This document shows positions 43,894 through 56,265 of a stretch of 64,000 bases of DNA, one piece after another (position 1 is the stretch's first letter; each line of letters starts with the position of its first letter). This DNA comes from Arthonia radiata (taxonomy: Eukaryota; Ascomycota; Arthoniomycetes; Arthoniales; Arthoniaceae). The position numbers and the translations under genes were made by a program. The notes below the pieces were generated by a model. The model was not told the DNA's origin, searched no databases, and worked only from the letters and a program-made list of their open reading frames with translations. The DNA is taken from positions 773,131-837,130 of the forward strand of contig PSQN01000011.1 in NCBI GenBank assembly GCA_002989075.1, read 5' to 3'.

Positions 43894-46793
43894 CTAGACG
43901 CCATAGCTGAGTTTGAGAACCTCCGCGTTCTCAGGCCCAAGTCCTTGCAGGACACGATCAAAGTCGGGCAAGAGTTTCTTGTACTCAACGAGTACGCTTT
44001 CGAAAGCCTGTTGCTCCTCCCCACCCATCCGATACTGACCGGCGCTGATCTCGGCAATCTGGCCCATCAGCTCCAAGAAGCAGTCCTGAAGGCCGGTGGG
44101 GTTGCGCCTCGCGACCTCTGCAATGCCCTGCATCGCTTGCACCTTCTCCTCAGTTGCCTGGATATTCTTCATGTTTCGGAGCAGCAAGGGCACGAAAGTC
44201 CCAACGTGAGGTGCCAGCATGTCAGCCGAGGAGATAGCCAAGCGGCCCATCGCAATGGCGGCATTCTCACGAAGGGAAGGTGGCACGTTCTCGGACGTGA
44301 GAATGCCATACATGCTTTGAAGTAATTTCTCCACATACGGTGCCATGCTGGCTCGGGCTCGCATGCTGATCTCGCCACAGCTCCAGCAGGCGTTGTTAGT
44401 GACCGCGTAAGGCGCCTCCTCGCTGCCACTGGACGGGTTGTTCAGGTTTAGCTGTTCGATAAGGAGCGGCATGATCTTCTCGAGGTGTAATGCTAGAGCG
44501 GGATAGACGTAGATAGAGCAATCGCCAAGCAGCGCATAGGCAGACTGTCGCACATCCGAATTCGGGTTCTCCAAACAGAAGACCAGCATATCGAACATGT
44601 TGGGGTCTGTCTCCCTGACAAGCTTGACCGTGTCATGAGGGTTGCTGTTGTTTGGAAACCCGAGGGCTTGTATGATGGCGGAGAGAAGATCGAGGGAGGT
44701 AACGAGAAAGTCGGGATCAGGTGCGTCAAGAGCTTCGTTTTGAGAGGCGGCCAGGGAATCCTGAAGGTTGGAGTAGATGATGCCAATGCAGCGCTTGAAA
44801 ATGGGCACTGCATATGGAGCGAACGCTGCGCCCAAAGCAGTTGCCACGTAGGAAAGGCATTCGAGCAGAGGGAACATCTCGCGTGACGCGTCCGAGACCT
44901 TCTCCCACCGATGTAGTATTGGCGGCATCAGAGTGGCGACGAGTCTTGGGTTCTGGAGTGAAGGGCCAACATGCTCGGCCAGCGTCTGCACGCAGTCATA
45001 AAGGATAAACATGTTTCGGTCCTTGTATCTCGCGAAGCACTTGGCAAATTGTTCAGCAATGACTTCGCAGTACATTGGATTCTCCAGTTGTTTGTTGGCT
45101 TTTTCTTCGAGGTTCGCGAATGCGGAAGCAGCAGCCTCTTGCACACGCTTGTTGCCGTCCAGCATACGTTTCAAAATGCCGTCCATCATGGGCAGGAAAT
45201 ATTGTTGCTTTCCAGCCTCGTCGAGATGTGAGGCCCAAGCTGAATATCGGCCGAGGGACCAGCATGTGATTTGTCGCACCACAGGTTGTGAGTCGTTCAG
45301 GTTCGTGATCAGAAAACGTATCAGCTCCGGCAGATTCGGTTCGATGACTTCCATGCAGCCATCTGCAATAGCACCGAGCGCCAAGACAGCTGCTTCGCGG
45401 TTTGGCCAGTCCTTGTGAGTGAGGTTGTTCCGCAAATACGGCAGTGTGTTCTCAAAGACGAGCTTGTTGGAGACTCCCGCAAGAACATCCAACGTTGCAG
45501 CAGAGCACTTTCGCAAGTTCCATTGGGCTTCTGGATCATCTTCATCTCCATCCTCGTATTCTTCGAGCTCTCCCTCACTTAGATCTTCCTCGGCATATTC
45601 CAGGGTAGTGGCGCCATTCACGCCATTAGTTTCTGCAGATCCTGCATTGCGTCCAGCCCGCGATACTGCAAACTGTGGCCTGATATCTTGCTCACGATCT
45701 TCTTGTTCTGCATCTTCAACTTCTTCTTCCAGCCTTAATACATCTTCTTCTTGGTAGATCATGCTCTCGAGCAAGACCGGGACCAATTTTGGCAGATATG
45801 GCTGTAGCGCTGGCTGCAACTGCTCATCCTCACTGGCGTACAGGAAGAAGTCAGCCGCAGCAAGTGGAAGCTCGGGGTCTTCAATCCCGTCCAAGCTTGT
45901 TTGTTGACTGATCATGTAGTCGACCACACCAGTCATATGCGGCGTGATCCGACCGGGCGAGACTTCCGCAATATGCAAGATCGACCGACATATTTGCTTT
46001 CTGACCTCTTCCTCTGGGGAGTCCGCCAAGTCGAATAAACGTGAGAGAAGGGTGTCGAGGCTGCGCATGACGGTGTTGTACTTTTCTGGGATGAAAACGT
46101 CCAACGTCGACAAAGCATTTGCCTTGACCTTTTCCGAGGGATGTGACGTAAACTCCAGCAGCTTGGGCACTAGAATATCGAGCGGACATTGCGAGTGGTA
46201 GGTTCGACTCAGTGCCTTGCGGTTGTCTTCGCAGACCTTCAGCAGTGCGCTGCTGGCGCCTTCTTGGGTCTGCTGCGAGGCCGAGCTGTCACCAACGAGC
46301 GAGAGAAGATTCGGTAGGAAGCCTGGCCATCCCATAATCCCTGCCTGTCGTACAAGCTCGGCAACGGCAATGCCTGTGTAGTTCCGTATCTGCGCATTGT
46401 CGTCACTGAGGCCCTTCAATAGTGTGGATTGTATATAGGTCTTCGTTGCATCTTGCATATGCTTATAGCTGTGCTTGACGTCGTTTTTGAGCATTATACT
46501 TGCGGCACTTCGCGCAGACTGCAGCGATGTTCTAGAGAGGCCCACAACGTGAGGGTCGTTTGCGCTCGTGGTAAGGTAGCAGAGATAGTTGTCAACATCG
46601 GGTGAGGCTTTGGCTTGCTTGATCATCTAAGACGCGACACAGTCAGTCAAAATCATATCTGTCAGTGTGCAAAGACACGTACAAGCTCGGCTTTCTTTTG
46701 GCTATTTGGATCTCTGCTGCTTAGTGAATCTACAAGGTAGCCTGCAAGTTGCCGAAGCTGCTCTTGCTGGGGCTGCCATTGCGTATGAGCCAT
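43894..46793 (-). CDS. KAP104: Transportin / karyopherin beta-2 (Kap104)
   Basis: Nuclear import receptor for PY-NLS cargoes such as hnRNP-type RNA-binding proteins; built of HEAT repeats. Two exons, 46793-46683 and 46626-43894, flank a 56-bp intron (GTACGT...TTAG, phase 0). The product is 947 aa, slightly longer than human TNPO1 (about 890-898). Exon 1 encodes the typical start WQPQQEQLRQLAGYLVDSLS. Importin-beta N-terminal motifs follow (SAASIMLKNDVKHSY). Around 360-410 is the long acidic loop typical of transportins (EEVEDAEQEDREQDIRPQF...EEYEDGDEDDPEAQWNLRKC) that couples RanGTP binding to cargo release. Later HEAT repeats include NREAAVLALGAIADGCMEVI and VRQITCWSLGRYSAW. Ends VLQGLGPENAEVLKLSYGV. 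Confidence 0.95.
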
Positions 46794-47431
46794 AATGTTC
46801 GTCTGTGAAATCACAGTATTGAGTGGCCCTCTTCCCAGGGACGGTATGTCTTTGGGCAAAGTGACAGAGTTTCACGCTTGGTGCTGGTGGGTGTTCAGGT
46901 ACTCTAGATCGACCGGACTCCGCGAACAGATTCAGAAATGCACCGTGATCGTGGGCTCTTGTCGCTTGATATCATGCTGCGCTGTCGCTTTCGTCTAGAT
47001 CCTCACAAAACGGTCTGGCATGAGGTTTTTGAACTTTCTGGTGAAGCTAATGATGAACTAATTGCGCATCAACTCCGTAGGGCTGCGGCTTGAACTGCAA
47101 GAAGCCGACGGTTGCAGATCGGGGGTGACAAGCAGTCTGAGGATCAACAATGCTTGCAAGCTGTCTCAATGGATGGGCACTACGGGAGACCTGTACACAA
47201 AGTGACGTCCTCAAGCGTGTGTAGTGACCACCTTGCCTTGGCTGCGACATATGAATGCCAAGAACTCACGTGACAGAGCGGTCCACAGGCCGCATTCGGA
47301 CGTGGCCGGCAACGTCGGTCATAAATGGAGTCAATACGTTGTACATGTCTGAAACAAAGTGTATCGCGACAGCTCCTATTCTTACAGCGCTCCAGCAGCT
47401 TCAGGCTAAAAGCAGGTCTATGTTTAGGGCA
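46794..47431. other. Intergenic between transportin and the large F-box gene
   Basis: About 640 bp upstream of transportin and downstream of the F-box gene, both on the minus strand. It contains TCACGTGA at 47266-47273, a palindromic bHLH-type site 474 bp from the transportin ATG. No gene was seen. Confidence 0.4.
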
Positions 47432-50400
47432 TCACTCGTCACTCTGCGGCCGAGGTGAAAACACAATGACTCCTGAGAATCTCCCACTGCCGCCTGGCCT
47501 TTCACCATCGTACTCAGCAGCCTCTTGGTTCCTCCAGCCCCATTTACCCCAGCCGTCTTCATCGTTGTAGCCGTGCGCGAGAATGTCGTAAGTCGGCCAG
47601 CCTGGCCTCAAATTCCACACAATCTCCAATAGGCTCGTATCAGTGGCGGGCAACCAGGAAGCCACCCGGCCCAGCATGCTATCAGTAGTCTGCATCAAGC
47701 ACTCGTGCACGACGGCTCGCCGCTTTGTGAACCATGCGTGCGCTTGTCGATCCTGAATAGCATCAAATAAGACAGCAACCTCAATCTCTGACTGATCGAA
47801 ATTTGTCCGGGGCAGTAACGCGTACCCGCAGGATGCAAACGTCACAGAGAGGTCTTTCTGAAACAGCGAAGACCAGCTTTTCAGCCTCGATAGCACCATA
47901 GGCCAGCTTCCTTCACGCTGTTGCGTCTGTTGTTGTCCCGCAGGCACCGCAGCAGCCCCTGCATGAGTGTTAAGTTGATTTTGCGCATTGCCACCGTTGA
48001 CATGGGCTGCGTTCTGAGCCAACTGTTGGAGCTGCGCCTGCATCTGAGCCACTGTTGGCAACCGCAAAGCACCAGCTGGATGATTTGCTTGTGCCTGTTG
48101 CATATGTTGTTGGAACTGCTGTATCATCTGGGTGAACAAATTGCCACCTGCGGGCTGTTGAACACCTGGGACAGGTGCTGCTGCCGCTGCCGCTGCAACA
48201 GGACCACCTCCCGGGAACACACCTGCGCCGCCATGATTGGGTATTCTCGGATGCGCAGTGAGCGAGACGGATTCTAGCATAATGCTCTGCAAACGATGGG
48301 ACAGTTGCCGCCTGATCCAGTCCTGAAGCACATTCGGCGCGACCCAGCAATTGACGAGTGTGAGCCGTTCAATATGAGGCATATTCAATGTGGGTAGGTC
48401 CATGTCATTGGGAAGCAATGCTGACTGGCGGTTGGTGATGGGTGCAGGCATCAGAAGTCGGTTTCGAGCGTTCATACCTTCAGCATGCTCGCCGCCGGCC
48501 GCCCAGCCCAGCGTAACGTTTTTGATACCTTGACTAGTGGCAACCATGCTCTCGAGCACGTGGTAAAACAAATCAAGAGTCTTGCTAGGGATCAAGTTCG
48601 AGGTGGATGTGAATCCAGCAGGATGACGCTCGATTCGCCGCCAGTCAGGCAGGACAAGAAGTTCCAGATTGGCCAAACCAGACAGAGACTGCCAAAAGTC
48701 GGCTCTCAACAACTTGGTAAGATGGCAACTGGAGAAGGGCGACAGGGTCAGTGTCCTAACGGATCCGAGAGATTCACTATTGTCTGCAACGGAAATCATG
48801 TAAGACGAGAGAAAGGCGTCTTGAGCCCATGCAGTCTCCATGAGCCATTCGCGTTGTGGCTGGCTTAGGTGAGCGGGAATCAGATCATTACCCTTTGCTT
48901 CGGTTCCAACGTTGTCTGATCGCATCGGGCGCGTATACAGAATACCACATTGAGGATTGCCATGATCATCATCACAGGGCGGGATGCCTACCTTGCGGTC
49001 CCGGGGAGCGTCCATTGCAACACGATTTGGTTCTTCGCTGGTGGGTGTGATCGTCCTCCGCCCTGGGCTCGACGCTGCAGGATCGCGATATGATCTGCGA
49101 GTGTGGCCGACTGGAGCAGGAGTTATGGAATGACGTAGGTTTTCTGCGGGAAGCGTCCCTCGGCTGAGATCCGTGATGGCAGACCTGATTGCCGTTGGCA
49201 GTCTTGGCTCGGTCTCGTGCAACAAGCGCTCTAGATAGTGCCTATGTTTGAGCGACCCGGCTGCCAGTCTTACAGTATCCTGTGCTGCTCCTTGGATGAC
49301 GCCTCTACTCAGCTTGACGGCATCGCCAGACAGGGTTTGGCCCAACGTCTCCGCGACGTTCATTTTCTCGTATCGAACAAGCTCGGCCATCTTGAGGGCG
49401 GGCTTATCATGAGCAGCTTCGTAGGCGCCCTCCAGGGTGCTCCAGAATGTACGCCGTTTTTGAAGATCCGGTTCGATGGTACTCTTGTACTTGCCAAACG
49501 GATGGGTTGGCGCACCCAAAATCTGACTTCTGAGCGACAGATCAGGCCCAGACAACCAGCCGAGTCCGCTATCCATGGACAAGGAAAGATGTTTTACATT
49601 GTCTAAATGGCAGAACGCATATCTCATAATGGACGTTTCATCGGCAGTAAGCTCAAGACCAGCACGATCCTCAAATCGAGGGTATGAAGCCAAGGGCCAT
49701 GTAAAATCGCCCCAGTACGTGCGATTGCGCCCAAGGATTTCTTTGGGCAATGCCGTGGAAAGGTCTTGATCACTCACCGCGAAGCTAATGCCAAAGCGCC
49801 GAATGTGGGAACCGAATCCACGGAATACATCAAGCGACTGTTTCTGCTGCTTGAGAGCAGCACTTAATGTCATCTGATCGGTGTGTGATGTGTCCGTGCG
49901 TCTTCCTTTTCCCTTGCATTCGGAAATCTTGTCAGTAGGCCTCAAGCCGGAGGCCAGCGCGCCATAAATCTCCGTGTTGAATGGAACAACAACATTTTCG
50001 AACAAATGGCCCGACACGCCGCGCTCAAAAGCCCTGTTTACCAGTCGCATGCTTTTCACGTCAGATAGCGATAGATGATGAGCTATCAACTCAAAGACTT
50101 CTACTGGGATCTGTTGAGGATCAATGGGGCACCACTTCACAGGACCGGAGTCGAATAAGTCAGCTGTAGGCGAGCATGGATGGCTAATTCTTCGCTGCGC
50201 CAACGACGACGCGTGCGAAGCCGCCGTGGTCATTCCCGAATACTGTCTTCCCACAGCGTGTTTCTGCGGTCTTTGTGAGCGCCAGCGTTCGTCTGAAGAG
50301 ACCTGATGCGGCCATGAAGGTGGATTCAGATTGAGATCAAAGTAACGAGGAGAGCTTTGCGTAGTTGCAGTATCGGAGTGCGGACAGAAGCATGCGAGGG

Positions 50401-51003
50401 GAATGCATTCGTAGCAGGTGGAGTCAATTTTCGACGTGTCCAAACGATAGATCGCAGCCACAGTTGGCGCCTGCGTTGAGGAAACAAGTCTGCCTATATC
50501 CTCTAGAGTGCTTATCTGCGCTGTGTAGAGTCAGCTAATCATTCGCGTGTTTGAGGCCGAGCATGCATTCCACGGGGGCCATGCCATGCAACGTGTGACG
50601 AAGGTCTTTCAGACTAGGAATCTTGCTACCTAGCCAATCGCAAAGTCTTGCAAAGTGTTTGAAAGGCTGCAAGTGAACAGGGAAGCTTACATGCGTGGTC
50701 GGCTTGCAGCTCATCCAGGCCGATTTCTGTGAGGTTGTCTGCTGGCCCAGTAACAGGGTCAGTGGAAGGCCGTTCAGACAAGCTATCGTACGTGCGTGAA
50801 GCGGCTGCAGAATGCTGAGAGGGGGCCTGCTCAACAGCATCGGCAAATGAATACGTCCTGCGGCGCCTCTTCCGCGGGCTTGCTGGCAAGTGCATATCTT
50901 CAGCGCTCACGTAATCATCCTCGTAGTCTGATCCGGATTGATCGAGGAGCGACAGCGTCGCATAGGGATCATGTGAGGAATTGTTGATGTCTTCGTTTGC
51001 CAT
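47432..51003 (-). CDS. Large F-box protein
   Basis: Putative SCF ubiquitin-ligase adaptor. Exons are 51003-50691 and 50520-47432. The 170-bp intron has donor GTAAGC, branch AGCTGAC and acceptor ACACAG, phase 1. The product is 1133 aa. Exon 1 supplies an acidic N-terminus and an RRRR basic patch (SPRKRRRRTYSF). The F-box lies near 235-280 (IPVEVFELIAHHLSLSDVKSMRLVNRAF). The remainder has leucine-rich blocks (HIERLTLVNCWVAPNVLQDWI). A Gln/Ala/Pro-rich low-complexity insert at about 880-960 (AAAAAAAPVPGVQQ, QQFQQHMQQAQ) is followed by a C-terminal ordered block (SLLEIVWNLRPGWPTYDIL). Exon 2 has no upstream ATG, so the splice is needed. Substrate unknown. Confidence 0.87.
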
Positions 51004-51500
51004 CGAGGGCAATTCCGGACCGATTCTGGACCGCACCAGACGCTCAACAAAACATTAGAGAAAAGGAGCGTGGTGCCTACGGATGAGTATCGTGGAATGA
51101 TCGGATACCGTCTGGCGTAGATAGGTCGATCAGCATGATCCGGCGTCCTGTCGAATCTTAGGTGGAGGTTTGATATGCACGAAGAATGGTTCTCCGTCGC
51201 GACTGCGCGATTGAGAGCATGTCCTGAAGGAGCAAGATACAATGCCGCCCCGTGCGCTGTTCTTTCTTGAGACTCTGGTAACACCTCCGTCAAAAGGTTG
51301 AAGAATGTTTGAACAGCGCATGAAAGCATTTAAGTAGCATTCCAATTTGTTCATCTACTCTATAGACGTGCATTGTGTGTGTGCGTTAAGACGTATGTGC
51401 AAAGGAGATTTAGATGCCACCCAATTCTCGTATTCGCTTTCCAACCACCTGCATGAACCTCGAGGCTGCGCTTGAGCCTCGCTACTGCCTCTTTGATCAT
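51004..51500. other. Intergenic spacer
   Basis: About 500 bp between the F-box gene start and the stop of the flavin-reductase-like gene. No additional feature was recognised. Confidence 0.4.
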
Positions 51501-52499
51501 CTATTGGCCTTCCTTCTTAGGCTTTGCCAGGCTCTGGGTTACTTCTGACTTCATTTGTTCCCCAAAATCGGCCCTCGGAATTTCGATAGCATCGAGAGTG
51601 CGACCGTAAGTAATACCCCCCAAGCGAGACATTGGTCGCAGTATATTCGGATCGATTTGGTCTTGCTGCTCGCTTAACGCATCTTCTCGCACATGGAAAC
51701 GGACACCTTCAATAATTGCCAACACGCCAGTCTTCTTGCCCGTGGCTGGGCTTTGGAACTCCTTGGTATCAATCAGCTTGCCCTCGATGCTGAAGATGGC
51801 TTCCTTGACTCTGTCGGCTTTTACATTAGTGCTTGGAGCAGGTGTCAAGCCAGACATGGCCCATTCCGAAATTCCGTACGGCGCATTAATAGCGCAATAA
51901 TTCGCGGCTTCGAGGTAGTGCTCCGAGATGATGTTGATGACGCACTCTTTCGTTGATACTGTACAAAGTCAATCGCCCCGCTCCAGCAAAGACAGTTTAG
52001 AAGGACTCGCCAAGATTCTTGAAGGAGTCTTTAGCGTTTTCAAAGCCGCCAGCATAACCAATGGTAAATACTGGAGGATCGTGGTTGACAACGTTCGTGT
52101 ATGAGAAAGGTGCAAGATTAGTGCTGGTTCCGTCGGCGCTTCTGGTACTGACGAAACCAATTGGTCTTGGTATAATGCCTGAGATGAGGAGCTTGTAATT
52201 TGACACTGCTGGGCGGCCAGGCGCGTATGGGTCAATCTCTACGTGCTTCTTCTGCAAGCTAGCGCCACCGTCATTGGCACCATCTCCTGGCTTCCAGTCC
52301 GGTGCAGGCGTCTTGGTGAAGTGGAATTGGCGCGCATGATCGAACGACGGTCTACTAGCTTCGACTTTCTTGAAATCCGGATGCGGGTTACGCTTTACTG
52401 CATGAATGTGAGTGATCCACTGTTGTAAGCTAGGAAGGGCCAACGCCCACTGTGAGATTCTGCATCCAACTTCTGCTGCGGTGGTTGCTCTTCTGGCAT
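51501..52499 (-). CDS. Flavin-reductase-like domain protein (FMN split barrel)
   Basis: Member of the DIM6/NTAB flavin reductase-like family, expected to bind FMN; reaction unknown. Exons are 52499-52451, 52397-52011 and 51958-51501, giving 297 aa. Intron 1 is 53 bp (donor GTGGGC, acceptor TGCAG). Intron 2 is 52 bp with a GC donor (G|GCGAGT), branch ATTGAC and acceptor ACAG. This is the only splice found that joins NL to VSTKECVINIISE, the expected family sequence. Core motifs: NYKLLISGIIPRPIGFVSTR and SADGTSTNLAPFSYTNVVNHDPP (FMN-phosphate-binding barrel), EAANYCAINAPYGISEW, SIEGKLIDTKEF and SRLGGITYGRT. Exon 1 contributes MPEEQPPQQKLDAESH. No organelle signal is evident. Confidence 0.88.
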
Positions 52500-53466
52500 G
52501 TTTCAATTATGAAGCTCTACAACAATAGCTATTTCAGCAGTATTCAAAGCCTGCAAAGTCGTTACTGAGGGATTGCCATAGAGATAAGTGTTTGCACATG
52601 CATCCACCGGAACCACCGGAGCGAAAACGAAAATTGCGTCATTACCCGAGAGACCCGAAGCTTTCCCGAAATGCCGGACGAGATGCCAAGTCAGCAATCA
52701 TGGAACAGGCCAAACCAGTGCGACAAAAGATAGTTTAGTAACGGGGTGAAAAGAAGTCTTGGTGGCTAAGGCTGCGTGGGCTGGTAGAACTACTCACGCA
52801 TGAGATACTGCAGCTCCAATGTAGTCCTCAATTGATTTCCAACTTTAATCGCGTATTTCTGTCGGGCAGAGTAATGAAGACGGATAAGGGCTGTAGAACA
52901 CGAGACCGAACGTCTTGGACAGGCAGCGACAGAATTGGTGGTGGCCGATATCGCCAAGGTTCGGGATGCCGTATTTAGGCATGTGTGCCAGCACGAACGT
53001 GAATTATGAAGCCTATGGGGTGGCTCATCGGGTGAGAAGATGGCGCTGACGCTCCTGTGGAATCAAGCTGTGCAGAGCGGATGTATATGGTGAAGAATGG
53101 CCGAGTCGGTAGTGGGCAGAGAAAGAGCGGACGGGACTTTGATATGGAATACAGCCCTATTGCACAGCCACAGCCACGCTGGGATGCCAAGAAGGCTGCC
53201 GAGTTCTGTCAAGGTCTTGGTGTTTTGGAGGCCGCGTCACAACTCCATCTCTCCTACTCTCCACCCTCCCACTATCTCCCTACCATCACTGGCCAGCCGA
53301 CTCATCGCTCGCTATTCCCATTGACTCCCGCCTTCGCTTTGTTCACTTCCTCGAAAGCCTTGTGGACAGTACATCCATCCCAAGCCGCCATCATCCCCGC
53401 TCACCCCTTTTGCTGTAGCACAGCATCCCCACTCGAACGCCCTGAGGGTGACCACCTCCTCTCGCC
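52500..53466. other. Divergent promoter between flavin-reductase-like and bZIP genes
   Basis: About 970 bp between two divergent starts. The 250 bp before the bZIP ATG are pyrimidine-rich (CTCTCCTACTCTCCACCCTCC), a common feature of well-expressed fungal genes. No specific site was assigned. Confidence 0.45.
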
Positions 53467-55227
53467 ATGACTTCCTCCAGCAATCCCTTCGCCAACGGCA
53501 CGCCGACCATCAACGATGACTTCGACATGAATGACTTTGTCAACTTCGATCAGGGTTTCCACAACAGCCCATCCCCTACCTCCGTCAAGATGGAGCCTCA
53601 TTCAGCCCTTGACCCGAGGGAACTGATGCTTCAACATTCTTCACACCCGCGACCACAGTACAACGGCCCCAGTCACAACTACGACCAGTTTCGGCAACAG
53701 ACCGGTCTGCCAACTGGTGCTATCTCACACGTTCACGCCGTCAATCAATTCAGTAACAGTAACCACGTCAAGCCGACGAACTTCGGTGCTGCACATTTTG
53801 CGGGCTACAACACCGGTGTTGATGTTGGACTCGAGTGTCAGACACCGATTGATGGTCAAAGTTTCTTCATTCCTTCTGATGGCAATGACGACTTCGCCGT
53901 TGATCCCTCTGCTATCGCGCCAGACTCGCAACCTTCTTCTGCTTTTCGCGCCTGGCCTGGCATGCATTCGCAGCAAGCGAAGCAACAGGCTCAAACTCAG
54001 ACCGACATCAAGCAGGAGCGCCTCAATGAAGCTGGTCGTTCACAACAAGCACTTCCGTCCAATTTCGAGCAAACCTTCGGTGCACGGTCGAGCTCGGACA
54101 CGAACGCATCAGAACAACAGGCGAACGAGCAGATCTCTCGCCTTCTCAATCAAATGAGGCAAAACAGCAACGCCTCTCTTGATGACGATGAAGACGGTAC
54201 GGGCAATGCTGCCAATGGCTCATCTGGTCGCAGTCGGAAGGAAGAAGACGACATGGACGAGGATGAGCGTCTCCTAGCTAGTGAAGAGGGCAAAAAGCTT
54301 ACCAGTAAGGAGCGTCGCCAGCTTCGCAACAAAGTCTCCGCACGAGCCTTCCGCTCGAGAAGAAAGGAATACATAACCCAGTTGGAGGGTGAAGTGGCAG
54401 CCAAGAACAACGAGTGCAATGACATGAAGCAAACAAACCGACATTTGCTTGAGCAGAATCGTCAATTGACGCAGTTGTGCAAAGCCATGCTGAGCCATCC
54501 ATCCTTCAACAACTTCATGGAAGACATGAGCAACGATCCCTCCATCCTTCAGGCATTCGCCCCACAGTCTCAACAACAGTCTACGACTTCCTCTCAGTCG
54601 AATCAGCAACAGCAGCCGCCCGCTTCGAAAGAGGAGCCCCCGACACCGCAATCCGCGCAGCCTCCGCAGCAACAGCAGAATATCCACGTCGGCATGGCGA
54701 TGATGCCAGAGACGAACCTCGACCTTTCCATGCTCAACCTCGGCGCTAACCACTGGACTTACCAACAGCCGCAGATCTTTGCGCTGTACGAAGTCCCAAG
54801 TGGTCCCTCCATCGAGGAGTTGAGTGCAAGTGCGCTTTCCAGAAAACCGAACAGTGAGGTCGAGATGGATGATGCGGAAGCCAAGATTGCGGTTCCCACG
54901 ATTAAGGAACTACCTACTTTGCCCGAGCCCGTGGCCGAGCATCTCGCACAAAGCACCGAAAAATATGTCGACGACGTTAAAGATGACCCCAATTTTGCTC
55001 TCTACGTTGATGCACCCTCAGCTACTCAACTGGGTGAACCTGATTTTTCCACAGTCGTCTCCAGGCTGGAACACTCCATATCCGAAAAGCCCGCCACCTA
55101 TTTCCAGCTTCACGTTCGCTCACAACAAGACGAAGTCGAGGCTACTCGCGCTGTTGACAGGATATTTGCGAGGGCAGCCCCGGTGTTGAGGAGGATGGAG
55201 GCCGCGACGAGGCATCTTGATCTGTGA
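53467..55227 (+). CDS. bZIP transcription factor
   Basis: Single exon, 586 aa. Residues 1-230 are Asn/Ser/Gln-rich, with an acidic start (INDDFDMNDFVNFDQGF) suggestive of an activation domain. The basic region at about 278-305 reads RRQLRNKVSARAFRSRRKEY, with the invariant Asn and Arg of the bZIP signature (N-x7-R). The leucine zipper follows (ITQLEGEVAAKNNECNDMKQ, then LLEQNRQLTQL) to about 340. A Gln/Pro-rich linker comes next, then a C-terminal ordered segment (YVDDVKDDPNFALYVD, FSTVVSRLEHSIS, AVDRIFARAAPVLRRMEAA). The NKVSARAFR core differs from AP-1-type (NRAAQRAFR) and GCN4-type patterns and fits a fungal-specific bZIP group. Targets unknown. Confidence 0.93.
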   Translation: MTSSSNPFANGTPTINDDFDMNDFVNFDQGFHNSPSPTSVKMEPHSALDPRELMLQHSSHPRPQYNGPSHNYDQFRQQTGLPTGAISHVHAVNQFSNSNHVKPTNFGAAHFAGYNTGVDVGLECQTPIDGQSFFIPSDGNDDFAVDPSAIAPDSQPSSAFRAWPGMHSQQAKQQAQTQTDIKQERLNEAGRSQQALPSNFEQTFGARSSSDTNASEQQANEQISRLLNQMRQNSNASLDDDEDGTGNAANGSSGRSRKEEDDMDEDERLLASEEGKKLTSKERRQLRNKVSARAFRSRRKEYITQLEGEVAAKNNECNDMKQTNRHLLEQNRQLTQLCKAMLSHPSFNNFMEDMSNDPSILQAFAPQSQQQSTTSSQSNQQQQPPASKEEPPTPQSAQPPQQQQNIHVGMAMMPETNLDLSMLNLGANHWTYQQPQIFALYEVPSGPSIEELSASALSRKPNSEVEMDDAEAKIAVPTIKELPTLPEPVAEHLAQSTEKYVDDVKDDPNFALYVDAPSATQLGEPDFSTVVSRLEHSISEKPATYFQLHVRSQQDEVEATRAVDRIFARAAPVLRRMEAATRHLDL

Positions 55228-55926
55228 TTAATCTGGCAATGATAGGCTGCTAGTGACAGCATAGGTAAAATGTATATATCTTTGTGAGCGCGAGCTCCGA
55301 CACCGATGTGTTGTAGGAATGATATGAATCATGATAAGTCAACCGAACATGCATCACGTTGTTATTTGTGTTAATATTGCGGTTGCCGCTGCCAATTTAA
55401 TGTTTATTTAAAACCAGGGTGGGCGCTTTTTACCAACTTCCAGAGTGTCGTTAGGTGTTACCCCTTTGTGCATTTGTAATGTCTTTTCGATACCGTTCTC
55501 GTAGGATAAAATAAGTCAGACATCTCTCGGAGCTAGATCCCAGTCATACTCACGGAATCTTCAGCTACTTCATCCTCTTCCGGACAGGCTGATTTGCCCG
55601 CGAGTTGACGCATCGCTTGTGTTGGAAACCGCTGCCTCATTCACACGCAGGCCAGAGGCCGCAAAATCGAATGAGATGCTATATGTCGAGTGCACCTTGT
55701 CCAGCTCGACACGCACCGATGTGCAAACGCCAGATATTGGGACCGCAATGCTAGGGGGATTGCCCGCATCAGGTCACGCAAATGCTAAACGAAGCAGGTT
55801 TCACTCGAGCCCAATGAATACGTTTACGGGCGTGAGTCTAGAGATACTTCCTACTTTATCACCACAAGTATGGACACAACCCGAAATCATCTTCACATCC
55901 AGCTTCAAAGAGACACAACTCTCTCA
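55228..55926. other. Intergenic, no gene seen
   Basis: About 700 bp after the bZIP stop. AT-rich at 55360-55410 (TTAATGTTTATTTAAAA), likely 3' UTR and flank. A 103-codon frame at 55619-55930 (+) lacks recognisable features. Confidence 0.4.
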
Positions 55927-56265
55927 CTAACTCGGAGGCTTCACGCTCCCCGGCACCGTCTCAGGATCCTTTGCAACCCACCTCGGAAGCTCAATTCCAG
56001 GATCCTTACCAAAACCATTGGCTTCCATGATATGCTCAACTTGCACATGCGCCTCGTGCGTCTTGACGGGATTACGCCAGATGAAAAGCGCCTTAGGGTC
56101 TGACGTGCTGACCTTGACTCAGTCTCTGCCGATTTCCCCGTGGTCGTAGACCTTGGACCAGTGCTCGTCGTTCATGAGTCTCACGACGAAGGCGCGTGCC
56201 ATTCCTCTAGCTTCTCGGGGGAGGGCCGGCGCGCGTCCGTGAAGGCGATGACGAAAGATTGGCGG
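55927..56265 (-). pseudogene. Pseudogene copy of the adjacent small protein gene
   Basis: The minus strand here aligns with the intact neighbour at 56802-57149. Shared blocks are FT...W.AF (neighbour TYRINFT...NKWNAF), LM...EHW.K.YD, HEAH and MEANGF.KD, followed by a similar end. Two lesions break it. A frameshift near 56190-56197 comes after LEEWHA, where the next block continues in another frame. An in-frame TGA at 56121-56119 aligns exactly with a Trp of the intact copy: 23 residues separate it from the end of HEAH in both. No start codon is obvious upstream. The two copies are in tandem, same orientation, about 540 bp apart, so local duplication followed by decay is inferred. Confidence 0.75.

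Noticed and set aside
43490-43897. 135-codon plus-strand frame overlapping the transportin stop
   Set aside because: Composition is unremarkable, it lacks a recognisable domain and runs into the transportin coding region antisense.
52503-52697. 64-codon frame upstream of the flavin-reductase-like gene
   Set aside because: It ends just before the chosen ATG, lacks a supportable splice into the gene, and is better explained as 5' UTR.
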